Of a stretch of 64,000 bases of DNA, positions 1-8,244 are shown piece after piece. This stretch comes from CAWKGV01 sp963849305 (lineage in GTDB: Bacteria; Pseudomonadota; Alphaproteobacteria; Acetobacterales; Acetobacteraceae): positions 434,001-498,000 of the forward strand of contig CAWKGV010000006.1 of NCBI GenBank assembly GCA_963849305.1, given 5' to 3'. A program made the position numbers and the translations under genes. The notes beneath the pieces are model-generated. The model saw only the letters and a list, made by a program, of their open reading frames with translations. It had not been told where the DNA came from and made no database searches. Every line of letters starts with the position of its first letter. The first letter of the stretch is position 1.

Positions 1-1
1 C

Positions 2-67
2 GGCGTGGAGCAACTCGACCGCATCTGGCGGCTGTCGGGAGGACGTGCCGTGGCGGCGGCGGGGTAG
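2..67 (+). CDS. 3' end of an unidentified gene (partial)
   Basis: Frame 2 is open from the window edge to a TAG stop at 65-67 and encodes 21 residues ending in VAAAG. Codon choice is GC-rich at third positions like neighbouring genes, so this is plausibly the C-terminus of a gene that begins outside the window. There are too few residues to name a family. Bases 68-182 hold nothing I can recognise. Confidence 0.3.
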   Translation, partial: GVEQLDRIWRLSGGRAVAAAG

Positions 68-182
68 ACCAGGCTTTGCGTTTCGGCTTTAAACCCAAAC
101 CCGGCTTTTGACCCAGAGCAGGTGAGCGGACGCGCCAACCGGCATAGCGTCACTCACCCCTCGGATCGTGCTCTCACTAGGT

Positions 183-1883
183 TCAGTAGATCAGAACGCT
201 GTCCCAAAATGCACACTTATGCGCCGCAGCGAACGCCGCGTCGGTAAACGTCGACAGATTTGGCACATTCTCGGAGAGGTATTGAGCCGAATCGGAGCCT
301 TCGTAGCGCGGCCAAAAAGGCTGGCTAGCCCCCGAATTCGGATCGCCGGCATACATGAAGCTTGTCCAGGCACCCACTAGCTCGTCCGAGAGCACATGCT
401 CTTGCGCGGTGAGCGGGTGTGGCTTTCCCAAAGGTCCTCCATGCCAGTATGGGAACAAGAACTGGATGTCGATGGTATGGGCTGCACCGTGGGGGAAGCT
501 CAATGGAGGGAAGTACCAAGGCGCGTTCCGGTCATCGAACTCATAGGCGTAGAGCGGCACCAGCTTGGACACCAGCTGATTGAGGTGGCGAGCCCGGCAA
601 GCAGTCGGATCCGTGCCGACTGCGACGTAGGCGAGGCTGGGGCTCGCATAGGCGCTGAGCGGATACTGGGCCAGAACCGCAGCAGCTGTCCCCGCTGGGT
701 AGTTAGGCGGGCCGCCGCTCGCCCCTGCGGGGCCACTATAAGTAGTGGTTACTAGGTTCTCGTATTGTGAGGCCGTTAAAGGACCAAAAAACAGTTCGTT
801 GATACTGGCAGTAAAGGCTCCCTCATCCTCGACTGTCCCATTCATAATTGGCATGGTATTGAAGTTGCCGGTGGTCCAGGCCGTGTCACCCGGAATGGGC
901 AGGATTGTGCCGTCCACCATCAAGCCCGTTACGTAAGGCCCGTTAGCAGTAGCTGTTCCTTGAAGGGCGAGAATTTGCTGGACCGTTAGCGCCCGCAGAC
1001 ATGCAGCGGTCGCCGCGGTCGCATCAGAGGCGCAACCGGCGGCGGTCCCGAAATTCGTGCCGTTGGTTTCCGCCAGGCTCAGTGGAGCAACCGTGAGCAA
1101 GGGCCCGCTTTCGAAGATCGCTCGGTGGAACAGGCCCGCGCTTGCCGGCGAGATCACATTGGCGGCGGTGCTGGTCGCTCCGGCAGATTGGCCGCCGACC
1201 GTGACGTTGCCGGGGTCGCCGCCGAAGGCGGCAATATTGCTCTGCACCCATTTGAGAGCGGCCTGCTGGTCCATGAGACCGTAATTGCCGAATGGATGAT
1301 TTTCGGCATCTATCGCGGGGTGCGCAAAATAGCCGAGGAGGCCGAGGCGGTAGTTGATCGTGACGACAACCGTGGGCCCTGCCGGCCCTCCTTTGGCAAG
1401 CTTGCTTGCGTTATAGTCGTTGCTCTCGCCGTCAACCAGCCCGCCGCCATGGATCCAGAGCAGGACCGGGTATTTCCCTGCTCCCTGAGGAGGACCAAGC
1501 GCGGTCGTGAAGACGTTTAAATAGAGACAGTCTTCCGTATCGCTCACCGGGCCCGCAAACACCCCGAGTTCCGTGATCTGCGGGCAGGTGTTGCCGAACT
1601 TGGTAGCGTCCAGGGGCTGCGTCCAGGACGCAGGAGGCTGGGGCGGTTGCCAGCGCAAAGCTCCGACAGGCGGAGCCGCGTAAGGGATGCCGAGGAATTC
1701 CATCACGCCGTGCTTGACGAAACCCTGAACTGGACCGTCGCTGGAATAGACGGTTGGTCCACTGGCCGTTGCAGGTGTAGATTGATCTTGGGAACCTGCG
1801 CGCGCAATGCCGCTGCCAGCCACGGCTGAGCCGAGCAAGACAATGGCGGCCATCAACTGCCATCGCCGAAGTGCAGTATCCAT
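183..1883 (-). CDS. Secreted type-B carboxylesterase
   Basis: A 566-residue alpha/beta-hydrolase of the carboxylesterase/lipase type-B family, predicted to hydrolyse carboxylic esters outside the cytoplasm. Residues 1-29 are a signal peptide (short basic N-terminus, hydrophobic core, small residues before the cut). The family signature EDCLYLNV is at about 117-124, the oxyanion loop HGGG at 145-148, and the nucleophile elbow GQSAG at 231-235 with Ser233. Most members have GESAG there, so the Gln is a variation. An acidic residue in VEDEG (about 351-355) and a later His near 465 fit the rest of the triad. The length is typical. The start has a GGGGAGGA Shine-Dalgarno. Base composition looks less GC-rich than the neighbours, with frequent A/T third positions, which hints at acquisition by transfer. 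It stands alone, so the substrate cannot be predicted. Confidence 0.88.
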   Translation of the reverse strand: MDTALRRWQLMAAIVLLGSAVAGSGIARAGSQDQSTPATASGPTVYSSDGPVQGFVKHGVMEFLGIPYAAPPVGALRWQPPQPPASWTQPLDATKFGNTCPQITELGVFAGPVSDTEDCLYLNVFTTALGPPQGAGKYPVLLWIHGGGLVDGESNDYNASKLAKGGPAGPTVVVTINYRLGLLGYFAHPAIDAENHPFGNYGLMDQQAALKWVQSNIAAFGGDPGNVTVGGQSAGATSTAANVISPASAGLFHRAIFESGPLLTVAPLSLAETNGTNFGTAAGCASDATAATAACLRALTVQQILALQGTATANGPYVTGLMVDGTILPIPGDTAWTTGNFNTMPIMNGTVEDEGAFTASINELFFGPLTASQYENLVTTTYSGPAGASGGPPNYPAGTAAAVLAQYPLSAYASPSLAYVAVGTDPTACRARHLNQLVSKLVPLYAYEFDDRNAPWYFPPLSFPHGAAHTIDIQFLFPYWHGGPLGKPHPLTAQEHVLSDELVGAWTSFMYAGDPNSGASQPFWPRYEGSDSAQYLSENVPNLSTFTDAAFAAAHKCAFWDSVLIY

Positions 1884-2117
1884 TGCTATTCCTCCCCGAA
1901 TTGCATGACCGACTTTTATGTTGACGAACCTTACGGCCTATGAATTGACGGAACTCCTCACTTCGCGGCGATTATTAAACTGACGAGTCACAAGACCGCG
2001 ACTGCCTTCATCTACAATTATTCTTCTTGTTCGTCTTTTCGAGATTCTTTGTTTCAATTTGGCAGATTCTCTTCTCGTCGCAAAATGCGACCAAAACTTG
2101 GGGCCGGTGACCTCGGG
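1884..2117. other. AT-rich intergenic region between esterase and purK
   Basis: A 234-base stretch upstream of the esterase and downstream of purK. Bases about 1960-2080 are clearly AT-richer than the rest of the window, with T-rich runs. The esterase promoter should lie here, but I see no convincing -35/-10 pair. No gene is supported. Confidence 0.4.
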
Positions 2118-3257
2118 TCAGATGTTCGGTTCCGCCAGCACGCCCAGCGAGGCCGAAACGCCGAACTCTCCTGGCAGCGCTCCCTTGGGGAACAGGCGGG
2201 TGACATGGCCCATCTTGCGGCGCGGGCGGGCTTCGGCCTTGCCGTAGAGATGCGGGATCAGCCCGGGGGTCGCCAGGATGTTGGGCCAGAGCGCCAGATG
2301 TTCGGGGCCGACCAGGTTCTTCATCACCGCATCCGAATGGCGCGAAGCGGGCGGTAGCGGCAGGCCAGCGATGGCGCGGATATGCAGTTCGAACTGGCTT
2401 GCCGGGCACGCTTCGATCGTCCAGTGGCCAGAATTGTGCGGACGCGGCGCGATCTCGTTGGCGAGCACGCGGCCATCGGCGGCCACGAACAACTCGACCG
2501 CGAGCAACCCGATCAAGTCCAACTCGGCGGCGACCCGGCGCCCGATCACCTGGGCCTGCTCCGCGACCGCGGGCGGGATGCGGGCGGGGGCGAGGGTGAT
2601 ATCCAGGATGTGGTCGCGATGCCGGTTCTCCACGGTATCGAAGGCCGACATCGCGCCGTCCGCGCCGCGTGCCACGATCACGCTGATCTCGCGGGCGAAA
2701 TCGACGAAGCCCTCCAGGATCAGCGGCTTGGGCGCCAGCCGCTCGAAGGCGGGCGCCAGATCGTCCGCCGTCCGCAGCCGCGCCTGGCCCTTGCCGTCGT
2801 AGCCGTAGCGGGTGGTCTTGAGCACGGCCGGCAGCCCGATTCTGGCCACCCCCTCGCGCAACTCGCCCAAGCTTGCGACCGGCAACCAGGGTGCAGTGGC
2901 GACGCCGGCGCGGTTCAGGAACGCCTTCTCGGCCGTGCGATCCTGGCTGACGCGCAACACATCGGGCGAGGGGCGGACGGGCTTGAGCCCGGCGAGCAGA
3001 TCGAGCCCGGCGGCGCTCACATTCTCGAACTCAAAACTGATCACGTCCACGGCGGCCGCGAACGCGCGCAGGCTGGCCGCATCGGCGTAGTCGCTCAGCG
3101 TGACCCCGTGCGCGACCTGGGCGGCCGGGCTGTCCGGCTCGCGGGTGAGGATATGACACCGATAGCCAAGCCGCGCCGCGGCCAATGCCGACATGCGCCC
3201 AAGCTGGCCGCCCCCGACCAGACCCACGGTGGCATTGGGCGGCAGCGGAAACGTCAT
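2118..3257 (-). CDS. purK: N5-carboxyaminoimidazole ribonucleotide synthase PurK
   Basis: A 379-residue ATP-grasp enzyme that carboxylates 5-aminoimidazole ribonucleotide with ATP and bicarbonate, part of de novo purine synthesis in the cytoplasm. The N-terminus has the glycine-rich GLVGGGQLGRM motif at about 11-21. The ATP-grasp body includes KTTRYGYDGKGQ near 145-156. The C-terminal half has the typical NEIAPRPHNSGHWTIEAC stretch. Its ATG overlaps the stop of purE by four bases (ATGA), so the two are translationally coupled. Length and motifs are normal for the family. Confidence 0.96.
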   Translation of the reverse strand: MTFPLPPNATVGLVGGGQLGRMSALAAARLGYRCHILTREPDSPAAQVAHGVTLSDYADAASLRAFAAAVDVISFEFENVSAAGLDLLAGLKPVRPSPDVLRVSQDRTAEKAFLNRAGVATAPWLPVASLGELREGVARIGLPAVLKTTRYGYDGKGQARLRTADDLAPAFERLAPKPLILEGFVDFAREISVIVARGADGAMSAFDTVENRHRDHILDITLAPARIPPAVAEQAQVIGRRVAAELDLIGLLAVELFVAADGRVLANEIAPRPHNSGHWTIEACPASQFELHIRAIAGLPLPPASRHSDAVMKNLVGPEHLALWPNILATPGLIPHLYGKAEARPRRKMGHVTRLFPKGALPGEFGVSASLGVLAEPNI

Positions 3258-3796
3258 CGTACCTCATCCGGAGCTTGCCCGACCGCGGCGGTCTGCTCGG
3301 CGCGGAAGGCGTCGAGCCGCGCCGCGAGCGGTGGGTCGGACAAGGCGAGGATGGCCGCGGCAAGCAAGGCGGCGTTCACCGCGCCTGGCCTGCCAATGGC
3401 AAGCGTGCCGACCGGAATGCCGCCCGGCATCTGGGCAATCGAGAGCAGACTATCCATGCCGCTGAGGCTGGCGGAGGGCACCGGCACACCCAATACCGGC
3501 AGCGGTGTCCAGGCGGCGCACATTCCCGGCAGGTGAGCCGCCCCGCCGGCGCCGGCGATGATGACGCGCAGCCCGCGTTCGCGCGCGGTGGCCGCGTAAT
3601 CACGCAGCCGGTCGGGAGTGCGATGGGCGGAGACGATGCGTGCCTCGAACGGCACTTCAAGGCGCGACAGTGTCTCGCCGGCATGGCGCAAGACCGGCCA
3701 GTCCGATTGGCTGCCCACGATGACGCCGACGCGCGCGCTCGGACCGGCAGTGGCGCCTCCCGTGGTCGAACCCGCGCTCAGCCTCCGGGTGGTCAA
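3254..3796 (-). CDS. purE: N5-carboxyaminoimidazole ribonucleotide mutase PurE
   Basis: A 180-residue class I PurE that converts N5-CAIR to CAIR, the step after PurK. After a non-conserved N-terminus of about 22 residues it shows VGVIVGSQSDWPVLRHAG, then SAHRTPDRL, GAGGAAHLPGM and the PVPSASLSGMDSLLSIAQMP region that shapes the active site. It lies between a DUF465 gene and purK with four-base ATGA overlaps on both sides, so the three form one transcription unit read on the minus strand. Confidence 0.96.
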   Translation of the reverse strand: MTTRRLSAGSTTGGATAGPSARVGVIVGSQSDWPVLRHAGETLSRLEVPFEARIVSAHRTPDRLRDYAATARERGLRVIIAGAGGAAHLPGMCAAWTPLPVLGVPVPSASLSGMDSLLSIAQMPGGIPVGTLAIGRPGAVNAALLAAAILALSDPPLAARLDAFRAEQTAAVGQAPDEVR

Positions 3797-3996
3797 GCGA
3801 TGTCGTCCGGGATGAGCCGGTTCTCAAGCCAGGCGATCTCGTCTTTCAGCAACAGCTTGCGTTTTTTGAGACGTTGGAGATGCAGCTGGTCGATCGAGCC
3901 CTGGTCGGCGAGACGCGCGATAACCGTGTCCAGGTCGCGATGCTCGCTGCGCAGTTCATGCAGCTTGCGCAGCAGTGAATCCCGGTCGGTCAGCAT
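3793..3996 (-). CDS. YdcH/DUF465 family small protein
   Basis: A 67-residue, highly charged, helical protein. The family core is seen as a first helix rich in Leu/Arg/Glu (LLRKLHELRSEHRDLD), then a turn, then LQRLKKRKLLLKDEIAWLE, typical of DUF465/YdcH proteins that form small antiparallel coiled coils. Its molecular role is not established. It is the first gene of the purE-purK unit and overlaps purE by four bases. A second member of the family is encoded on the other strand 155 bases away. Confidence 0.85.
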   Translation of the reverse strand: MLTDRDSLLRKLHELRSEHRDLDTVIARLADQGSIDQLHLQRLKKRKLLLKDEIAWLENRLIPDDIA

Positions 3997-4150
3997 AGCG
4001 GGTTAATAGCACGGTCGTGGGGCGCGGGCACTCGGGGCGACACTGACCGAGCGGCTTGCGGTTCCGCTTGCCCGGTCACATGTCAACCCTGTTACGACAC
4101 CTGTCCGTGCGGTCGGGGAACGAGACCGCGCCACAGCCACTGGAGGGAAT

Positions 4151-4324
4151 ATGAGTTTGCAGGCCCGCCTCGCGTCACTGAAAGACCGTCACGCCGCGCT
4201 GGAGACGCGCATCGCCGACGAGGACCAGCGGCCCCGGCCCGATAGCGACGCCCTGATGCGGCTTAAAGTGGAGAAGCTGCGGGTCAAGGAGGAGATCGAA
4301 CGTCTCCTCGAGCAAAGCTGCTGA
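4151..4324 (+). CDS. Second YdcH/DUF465 family small protein
   Basis: A short ORF of 57 codons starting ATGAGTTTG, eight bases after a TGGAGGG Shine-Dalgarno, and ending TGA. The protein starts MSLQARLASLKDRHAALETR and ends with LRVKEEIERLLEQ, the same two-helix charged pattern as DUF465 proteins. It is divergently oriented to the purE-side member, so the pair probably arose by duplication. The function is unknown. Confidence 0.8.
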   Translation: MSLQARLASLKDRHAALETRIADEDQRPRPDSDALMRLKVEKLRVKEEIERLLEQSC

Positions 4325-4358
4325 GACGGCGCCAACTCGCGAGCGAGTGCGGATCAGA

Positions 4359-4937
4359 TCAGGCGGCTTCCTCGGCCTCCGGGGGTGGAGGCTGCGGAAC
4401 CGACTGACCTTCCCGTTCCAGACGTTCGTTGGCGAGCGCCACCGCCGCATTGAGGTCGGTTTGGCTGCACAGGCCCAGAATAACCGGGTCACGGGGTTTG
4501 ATGTTCGTGCTGTTCCAGTGAGTCCGCTCCCGCACCTTCTGGATCGTTTCCTTAGTGGTGCCCAGCAACTTCGCGACCTGAGACTCGGAAAGCTGCGGGT
4601 AATTCCGCAGTACGAACGCAATCGCGTCCGGTCGGTCGTTGCGCTTTGCAACGGGCGTGTAGCGTGCGCCGCGCGAGCGTTTCGGCACCGGCAGCGAACT
4701 CGGCAGCATTTGAAGCCGTGCGTTCGGATCGGCTTCGCCACGACGGATCTCCGCAGCGGAGATCTGGCCGTTGGCTACCGGGTCGTAACCAACGATCCCC
4801 TGCGCGACCTCGCCATCGGCGATCGCCTGAACCTCAAGCGGGTGCATACCGCAAAATTCGGCGATCTGGGTAAACGTGAGCGCCGTCTTATCGATCAACC
4901 ACACGGCGGTGGCCTTCGGCATCAGTGGCAGGCCCAT
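4359..4937 (-). CDS. trcR: Cell-cycle transcriptional regulator TrcR (DUF1013)
   Basis: A 192-residue member of the DUF1013 family, found almost only in alphaproteobacteria and named TrcR in cell-cycle work. The N-terminus MGLPLMPKATAVWLIDKTAL is the conserved opening. It is followed by a helix-turn-helix-like block (TFTQIAEFCGMHPLEVQAI) and a second one about 100 residues later (LSESQVAKLLGTTKETIQKV). The C-terminus is a proline/glutamate tail. It probably binds RNA polymerase or promoter DNA; the exact targets here are unknown. It stands alone between short genes. Confidence 0.9.
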   Translation of the reverse strand: MGLPLMPKATAVWLIDKTALTFTQIAEFCGMHPLEVQAIADGEVAQGIVGYDPVANGQISAAEIRRGEADPNARLQMLPSSLPVPKRSRGARYTPVAKRNDRPDAIAFVLRNYPQLSESQVAKLLGTTKETIQKVRERTHWNSTNIKPRDPVILGLCSQTDLNAAVALANERLEREGQSVPQPPPPEAEEAA

Positions 4938-5100
4938 GTTAATGTATCACCTTCTGGCCCGCGCCTCGTCAGCCATCCCCAACCGGGAGGTCGCCACGCG
5001 CGGAAGCCAGAACGCGCCGCGAACGCGGGCAATGCCCGGATATGACGATGGCGCCGGGGTGGGTCAAGGTCGGACGCCGGATTTGATCGGGAGCGAGCAT

Positions 5101-5289
5101 ATGCAGGATGAAGAGGCCCCACCACGCCGGCCAGCAAGGCTGGAACCGCTGCGGCTCGATTCGCTCGGGGTCGAGGAGCTTGCGGCTTACATCGGCGAGT
5201 TGCGCGACGAGATTGCCCGCGTCGAGGCCGATATCGCACGCAAGCAAACGCATCGCAGCGCGGCGGATGCGTTCTTCCGCAAATCCTGA
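5101..5289 (+). CDS. DUF1192 family small protein
   Basis: A 62-residue protein with a proline/arginine-rich start, then LDSLGVEELAAYIGELRDEI and a charged helix ending AADAFFRKS. This is the pattern of DUF1192, a short alphaproteobacterial family of unknown role. The chosen ATG removes a long non-conserved upstream extension in the same frame. Downstream bases 5290-5521 contain no further gene. Confidence 0.85.
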   Translation: MQDEEAPPRRPARLEPLRLDSLGVEELAAYIGELRDEIARVEADIARKQTHRSAADAFFRKS

Positions 5290-5521
5290 ACCGCTGCCCG
5301 CCCGGTAGCGCGCGCCGCGCGCGTCGAGCATCGCCGATACAATCACGGCGTTCTGAGGGGTCGGTAACAAACTGTCTCCCTCGCCCGGAATTAGCGTGCT
5401 GGAAGCGCGAGCAAACCTTGGCGCACCTCACCGCTTTGCGAAGCCGGATTCCGCCAGCCTCCCAGATTCGGTGGCGGCCGGGTCGGTGTTCGCGGTCGGT
5501 GCGGAACAGGAGACCAGACTA

Positions 5522-6229
5522 ATGGCAGATATAACGGACTTCAAAGACTACAGGTTGGTGGAAAGGCACGAGGCATGGACCCCGGCCGGACCGGTCGTCT
5601 CGCGGCTAGCCGAACCCGAGATCCAGGCGCTGGAAGGGCGTACGATCGCGACGGTGGGCGAATCAAGCACCCTCGCGGTGTTTGGCTTCGCCACCGGCAC
5701 CTGGATGGCAGGAGCAGTTTTCGGCGGCTTCCTCCCGGGCGCCCAACTCGCGCTGGCACCGGTGCTGATCCTGTTCGCCGGGATCGCCCAGTTCATCGCC
5801 GGGCTCTACGCCTTCCGCCGCGCCAACACTCTCGGCGCCAACGCGTTCTGCTGCTACGGAGCGTATAATACGGTCATCGGCGTCATCCTGTTGTTTGAGG
5901 CCGGAGGCATGATCCCGAAGGGGGCGGGCGCGGATACCATTCTTGGTTGGTTCAATTGCTCGTTCGCGTTCATCTCGCTGGCGTTCCTGCTGTCCGCGCT
6001 CCGCAAGAACATGGCGATGGCAGCGATGCTGGCGACTCTGGGCTGCGGCTACGCCCTCATCGGCATCAGCCGGTTCTACATCGGCCCCGGTGGTGAACTC
6101 GGAGCGATCGCGGCAGCGGGCGGCGCCCTGCTCTTCGCGTCGGCTTTTTGCGCCTACTATCTCGGCATGGCCATGGTGGTGAACAGCAGCTGGCAGCGGG
6201 TCGTCTTCCCGATTTTCGGGGAGCCCTGA
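5522..6229 (+). CDS. GPR1/FUN34/SatP-type acetate/succinate carrier
   Basis: A 235-residue inner-membrane protein of the acetate uptake family with about six membrane segments. The best family marker is the second segment plus loop, AGIAQFIAGLYAFRRANTLG then ANAFCCYGAYN. Residues LGWFNCSFAFISLAFLLSALRKN follow as in SatP proteins. The first segment reads STLAVFGFATGTW where family members usually have an NPAPLGL-like motif, so the substrate-path signature has diverged. ATG 5522 follows an AGGAG motif; the upstream in-frame extension is not conserved. It should import acetate or succinate by proton symport. Two decayed copies follow directly. Confidence 0.85.
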   Translation: MADITDFKDYRLVERHEAWTPAGPVVSRLAEPEIQALEGRTIATVGESSTLAVFGFATGTWMAGAVFGGFLPGAQLALAPVLILFAGIAQFIAGLYAFRRANTLGANAFCCYGAYNTVIGVILLFEAGGMIPKGAGADTILGWFNCSFAFISLAFLLSALRKNMAMAAMLATLGCGYALIGISRFYIGPGGELGAIAAAGGALLFASAFCAYYLGMAMVVNSSWQRVVFPIFGEP

Positions 6230-6394
6230 CCTTCGCTAGCGTCGCGGGCGCTTTCGCGACCTGAGGTCCGGTCCGGGGGAATGGTAGGCTGCCCCCGGTC
6301 CCGGGCCGCCCCCTGTAATGGCCGCCCCGTCAGGAAATCCAACCCGGCGGGAAAACAGCAAACCTGGAATGACTCCGGCCCGCTATAGTCCACT

Positions 6395-6937
6395 TTGCCG
6401 AATGCCGAGATCGCGGGCCTGGAGGAACGCGCCGCTGCCACCGTGGCAGAGGCCGGAACGCTCGGGTTCTGGGGCTTCGCGACTGGAACCTGGATCTCGG
6501 CTACTGTGCTCGGCGGCTTCCTGCCGACGGCCGACGCCCTCTCCGCAGCGCCCACTATCCTCTATTTCGCGGCATCACCCAATTCATCGCCGGCCTCTTC
6601 GCCTATCGGCGGGCCGATGCGCTTGGGGCGAGCACCTACTGCAGCTTCGGCGCCTTGCTGCTGAGGTTCTTGCTTGAATCCTTCGCCTTCATCTCGTTGG
6701 TCTTAGGATTAGCGGCGCTGCGTCGGAATGCGGCGCATGCTGGCGGCACTCTGTATCGGATACACCGTGACCGGCGTCGCGCAGTTCACGGTCGGATCGG
6801 GCGAGCTGGGGATCGTTGCCGCTGCGGGCGTCGGATGCCTGCTCGCCGCCGCGTTCTGCGCCTACTATCTCGGCTTGGCGCTGCTCGTGAACAGCTCCTG
6901 GAACCGGGCGCTGTTCCCTATCGGGGGCGAGCCGTGA
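6395..6937 (+). pseudogene. Decayed second copy of the SatP-like carrier
   Basis: Pieces of the same family appear in different frames. 6395-6580 gives AEIAGLEERAAATVAEAG and GFWGFATGTW, matching the first part of the intact upstream carrier. Then frame changes and a deletion remove the AQFIAGL-FRRANTLGANAF region except for fragments. About 6670-6725 gives ESFAFISLVLGLAALRRN. 6728-6937 gives the last two membrane segments ending AYYLGLALLVNSSWNRALFP. At least two frameshifts plus missing sequence show a non-functional tandem duplicate rather than one base error. Confidence 0.8.
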
Positions 6938-6941
6938 ACAC

Positions 6942-6992
6942 GTGAACAGCACCTGGAATCGCACGCTGCTGCCGATCTTCGGCCGGGCATGA
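6942..6992 (+). pseudogene. Third SatP-like C-terminal remnant
   Basis: Sixteen codons, VNSTWNRTLLPIFGRA followed by TGA, match the C-terminal tail seen at the end of the intact carrier (VNSSWQRVVFPIFGEP) and of the decayed copy (VNSSWNRALFPIGGEP). It starts five bases after the stop of the decayed copy, so it is a relic of a third tandem copy reduced to its last residues. Confidence 0.65.
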
Positions 6993-7001
6993 AGGGCCAC
7001 A

Positions 7002-7021
7002 CCCTCTCCCGAAGGAGAGGG
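7002..7021. repeat. GC-rich palindromic repeat / terminator-like hairpin
   Basis: CCCTCTCC (7002-7009) and GGAGAGGG (7014-7021) form a perfect 8-bp stem with a four-base loop, followed by a GGTGGG-like tail. The same design occurs at 63239-63259 and, less perfectly, at 30987-31020. It lies between the convergent SatP remnants and the export lipoprotein and could end transcription from both sides. Confidence 0.6.
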
Positions 7022-7034
7022 CCTAAGGTGGGCC

Positions 7035-7868
7035 TCAATGCACCGCTGGCGCCTGGACGATTGATGTGGAGCCGCCACCGCCGCTGCCCACGATATACGA
7101 GAAGCCCCAGCTCACCGGCACGAACTGCTGCACGTACTGGTTAAAATACCTGTAGACTTCCGCGATGCCGGTCCGCGGCACATACACCACGTCGAACGGC
7201 GCCAGCTCGACATCGGCCGACGCGTCCGTGCCATGCTCAAGCGCGTTGTAGTGGGTCGAGAGAAACTCGGGCCGGTTCCCCACGCCCCGCCGAATGATGA
7301 ACACCGACGCGTCATCGCCCGAGAGCCTTAGCCCGCCTGCGCGCGCAATCGCCTGGGCGAGCGTGGGGGGCGGGCCGACCGAGATGAACTCGCCGGAATT
7401 GGCGACCTCTCCGCCCACATAGATACGCGTGGGCGCGAACGATCGAACCACAACGGTCAGATGCGGGTTCTGCAACTGCGAGCTATAATCGCGCCGGAGT
7501 TCGGCCGCGAGCTGCGGTACCGTGAGGCCATAGGCGCGCGCGTCGTTCACGACCGTGGTGGAGATCCGCCCGTCCGGCCGAACCGTGACATCCTCGTTCA
7601 GTTCGGGGTTGAGCAGGAGCCTGATCGATAAGACATCGCCGATCTGGATCCGGTATGGGGTAAGGTAGCTGACGTAGCCCGCCTCCGGAGACGGCGCGAA
7701 CGGCGCTGGCGGCATGTTGCTGGAGACGGTGCTGCAAGCCGCGATGGCGGCTGTGGCGGAGACCGCAAGCGCGCGCCCCGGCAGGGCTAGGCGGAGCGGC
7801 CCGCGTCGGAGGCGAATTCTTTGCTTCAGCGAACCGAGAGTGGTCGCCACAGTAGGTTGTTGGTTCAT
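7035..7868 (-). CDS. Polysaccharide export outer-membrane lipoprotein (Wza/KpsD-like)
   Basis: A roughly 277-residue protein of the polysaccharide biosynthesis/export family, which forms the outer-membrane channel for capsule or exopolysaccharide. A lipobox (AIAAC) sits at the end of the N-terminal hydrophobic segment. The Poly_export domain follows from YRIQIGDVLSIRL through DGRISTTVV and AELRRDY. A SLBB-like domain follows (APTRIYVGGEVANSGEFI, PPTLAQAIARAGGL). I chose the second ATG because a GGAG lies at proper spacing before it; an ATG nine bases earlier (7877) is possible. No Wzc-type kinase, polymerase or glycosyltransferase is nearby, so it is an orphan export component here. Confidence 0.88.
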   Translation of the reverse strand: MNQQPTVATTLGSLKQRIRLRRGPLRLALPGRALAVSATAAIAACSTVSSNMPPAPFAPSPEAGYVSYLTPYRIQIGDVLSIRLLLNPELNEDVTVRPDGRISTTVVNDARAYGLTVPQLAAELRRDYSSQLQNPHLTVVVRSFAPTRIYVGGEVANSGEFISVGPPPTLAQAIARAGGLRLSGDDASVFIIRRGVGNRPEFLSTHYNALEHGTDASADVELAPFDVVYVPRTGIAEVYRYFNQYVQQFVPVSWGFSYIVGSGGGGSTSIVQAPAVH

Positions 7869-7930
7869 CGTCTCCATCCTTTTATGAACCTCCGGTTGGC
7901 ACCAGACCGCCTGATCTGCGGTACGGACGG

Positions 7931-8131
7931 TCAGTCGGGGTGAGGAAATCCATGGCCAGTCAGTCTGATGCGACGCCGCTCAGATATCTCTACGACAACT
8001 TGTTCCAGCCCATTTTTCAACATCCGACTGAGTTGATGCGCAAGTTCGTTGCGGCTCATTAGCATCACGATAGCGTGGTCGAGGGCGTAATGGTGCCGAA
8101 CTCCGTCCCTCCCGAAGCCAGCGGCTGTCAA
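7931..8131 (-). CDS. Hypothetical small protein (uncertain)
   Basis: A 66-codon ORF. The middle part looks like a regular amphipathic helix (IVMLMSRNELAHQLSRMLKNG) followed by a short strand-like stretch. I recognise no family and see no strong ribosome-binding site. It is the only candidate gene in the 376-base gap 7869-8244, which otherwise shows nothing clear. It may be a chance ORF. Confidence 0.25.
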   Translation of the reverse strand: MTAAGFGRDGVRHHYALDHAIVMLMSRNELAHQLSRMLKNGLEQVVVEISERRRIRLTGHGFPHPD

Positions 8132-8244
8132 TGATGCAAAGCGCGTGGCGGGCTAGGGCCGGCACGGGGCGCAGATTTCCATTCTATATGGCCAACTATG
8201 TTCAAAAAATCGTGAACGCCGGAGCCAGCGCGGATCGCGCGGAA

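Noticed and set aside
2382..3536. Long + strand ORF (384 codons) opposite purK and purE
   Set aside because: It is an antisense shadow of two clearly conserved genes, with Arg/Gly/Gln-rich low-information sequence and no domain.
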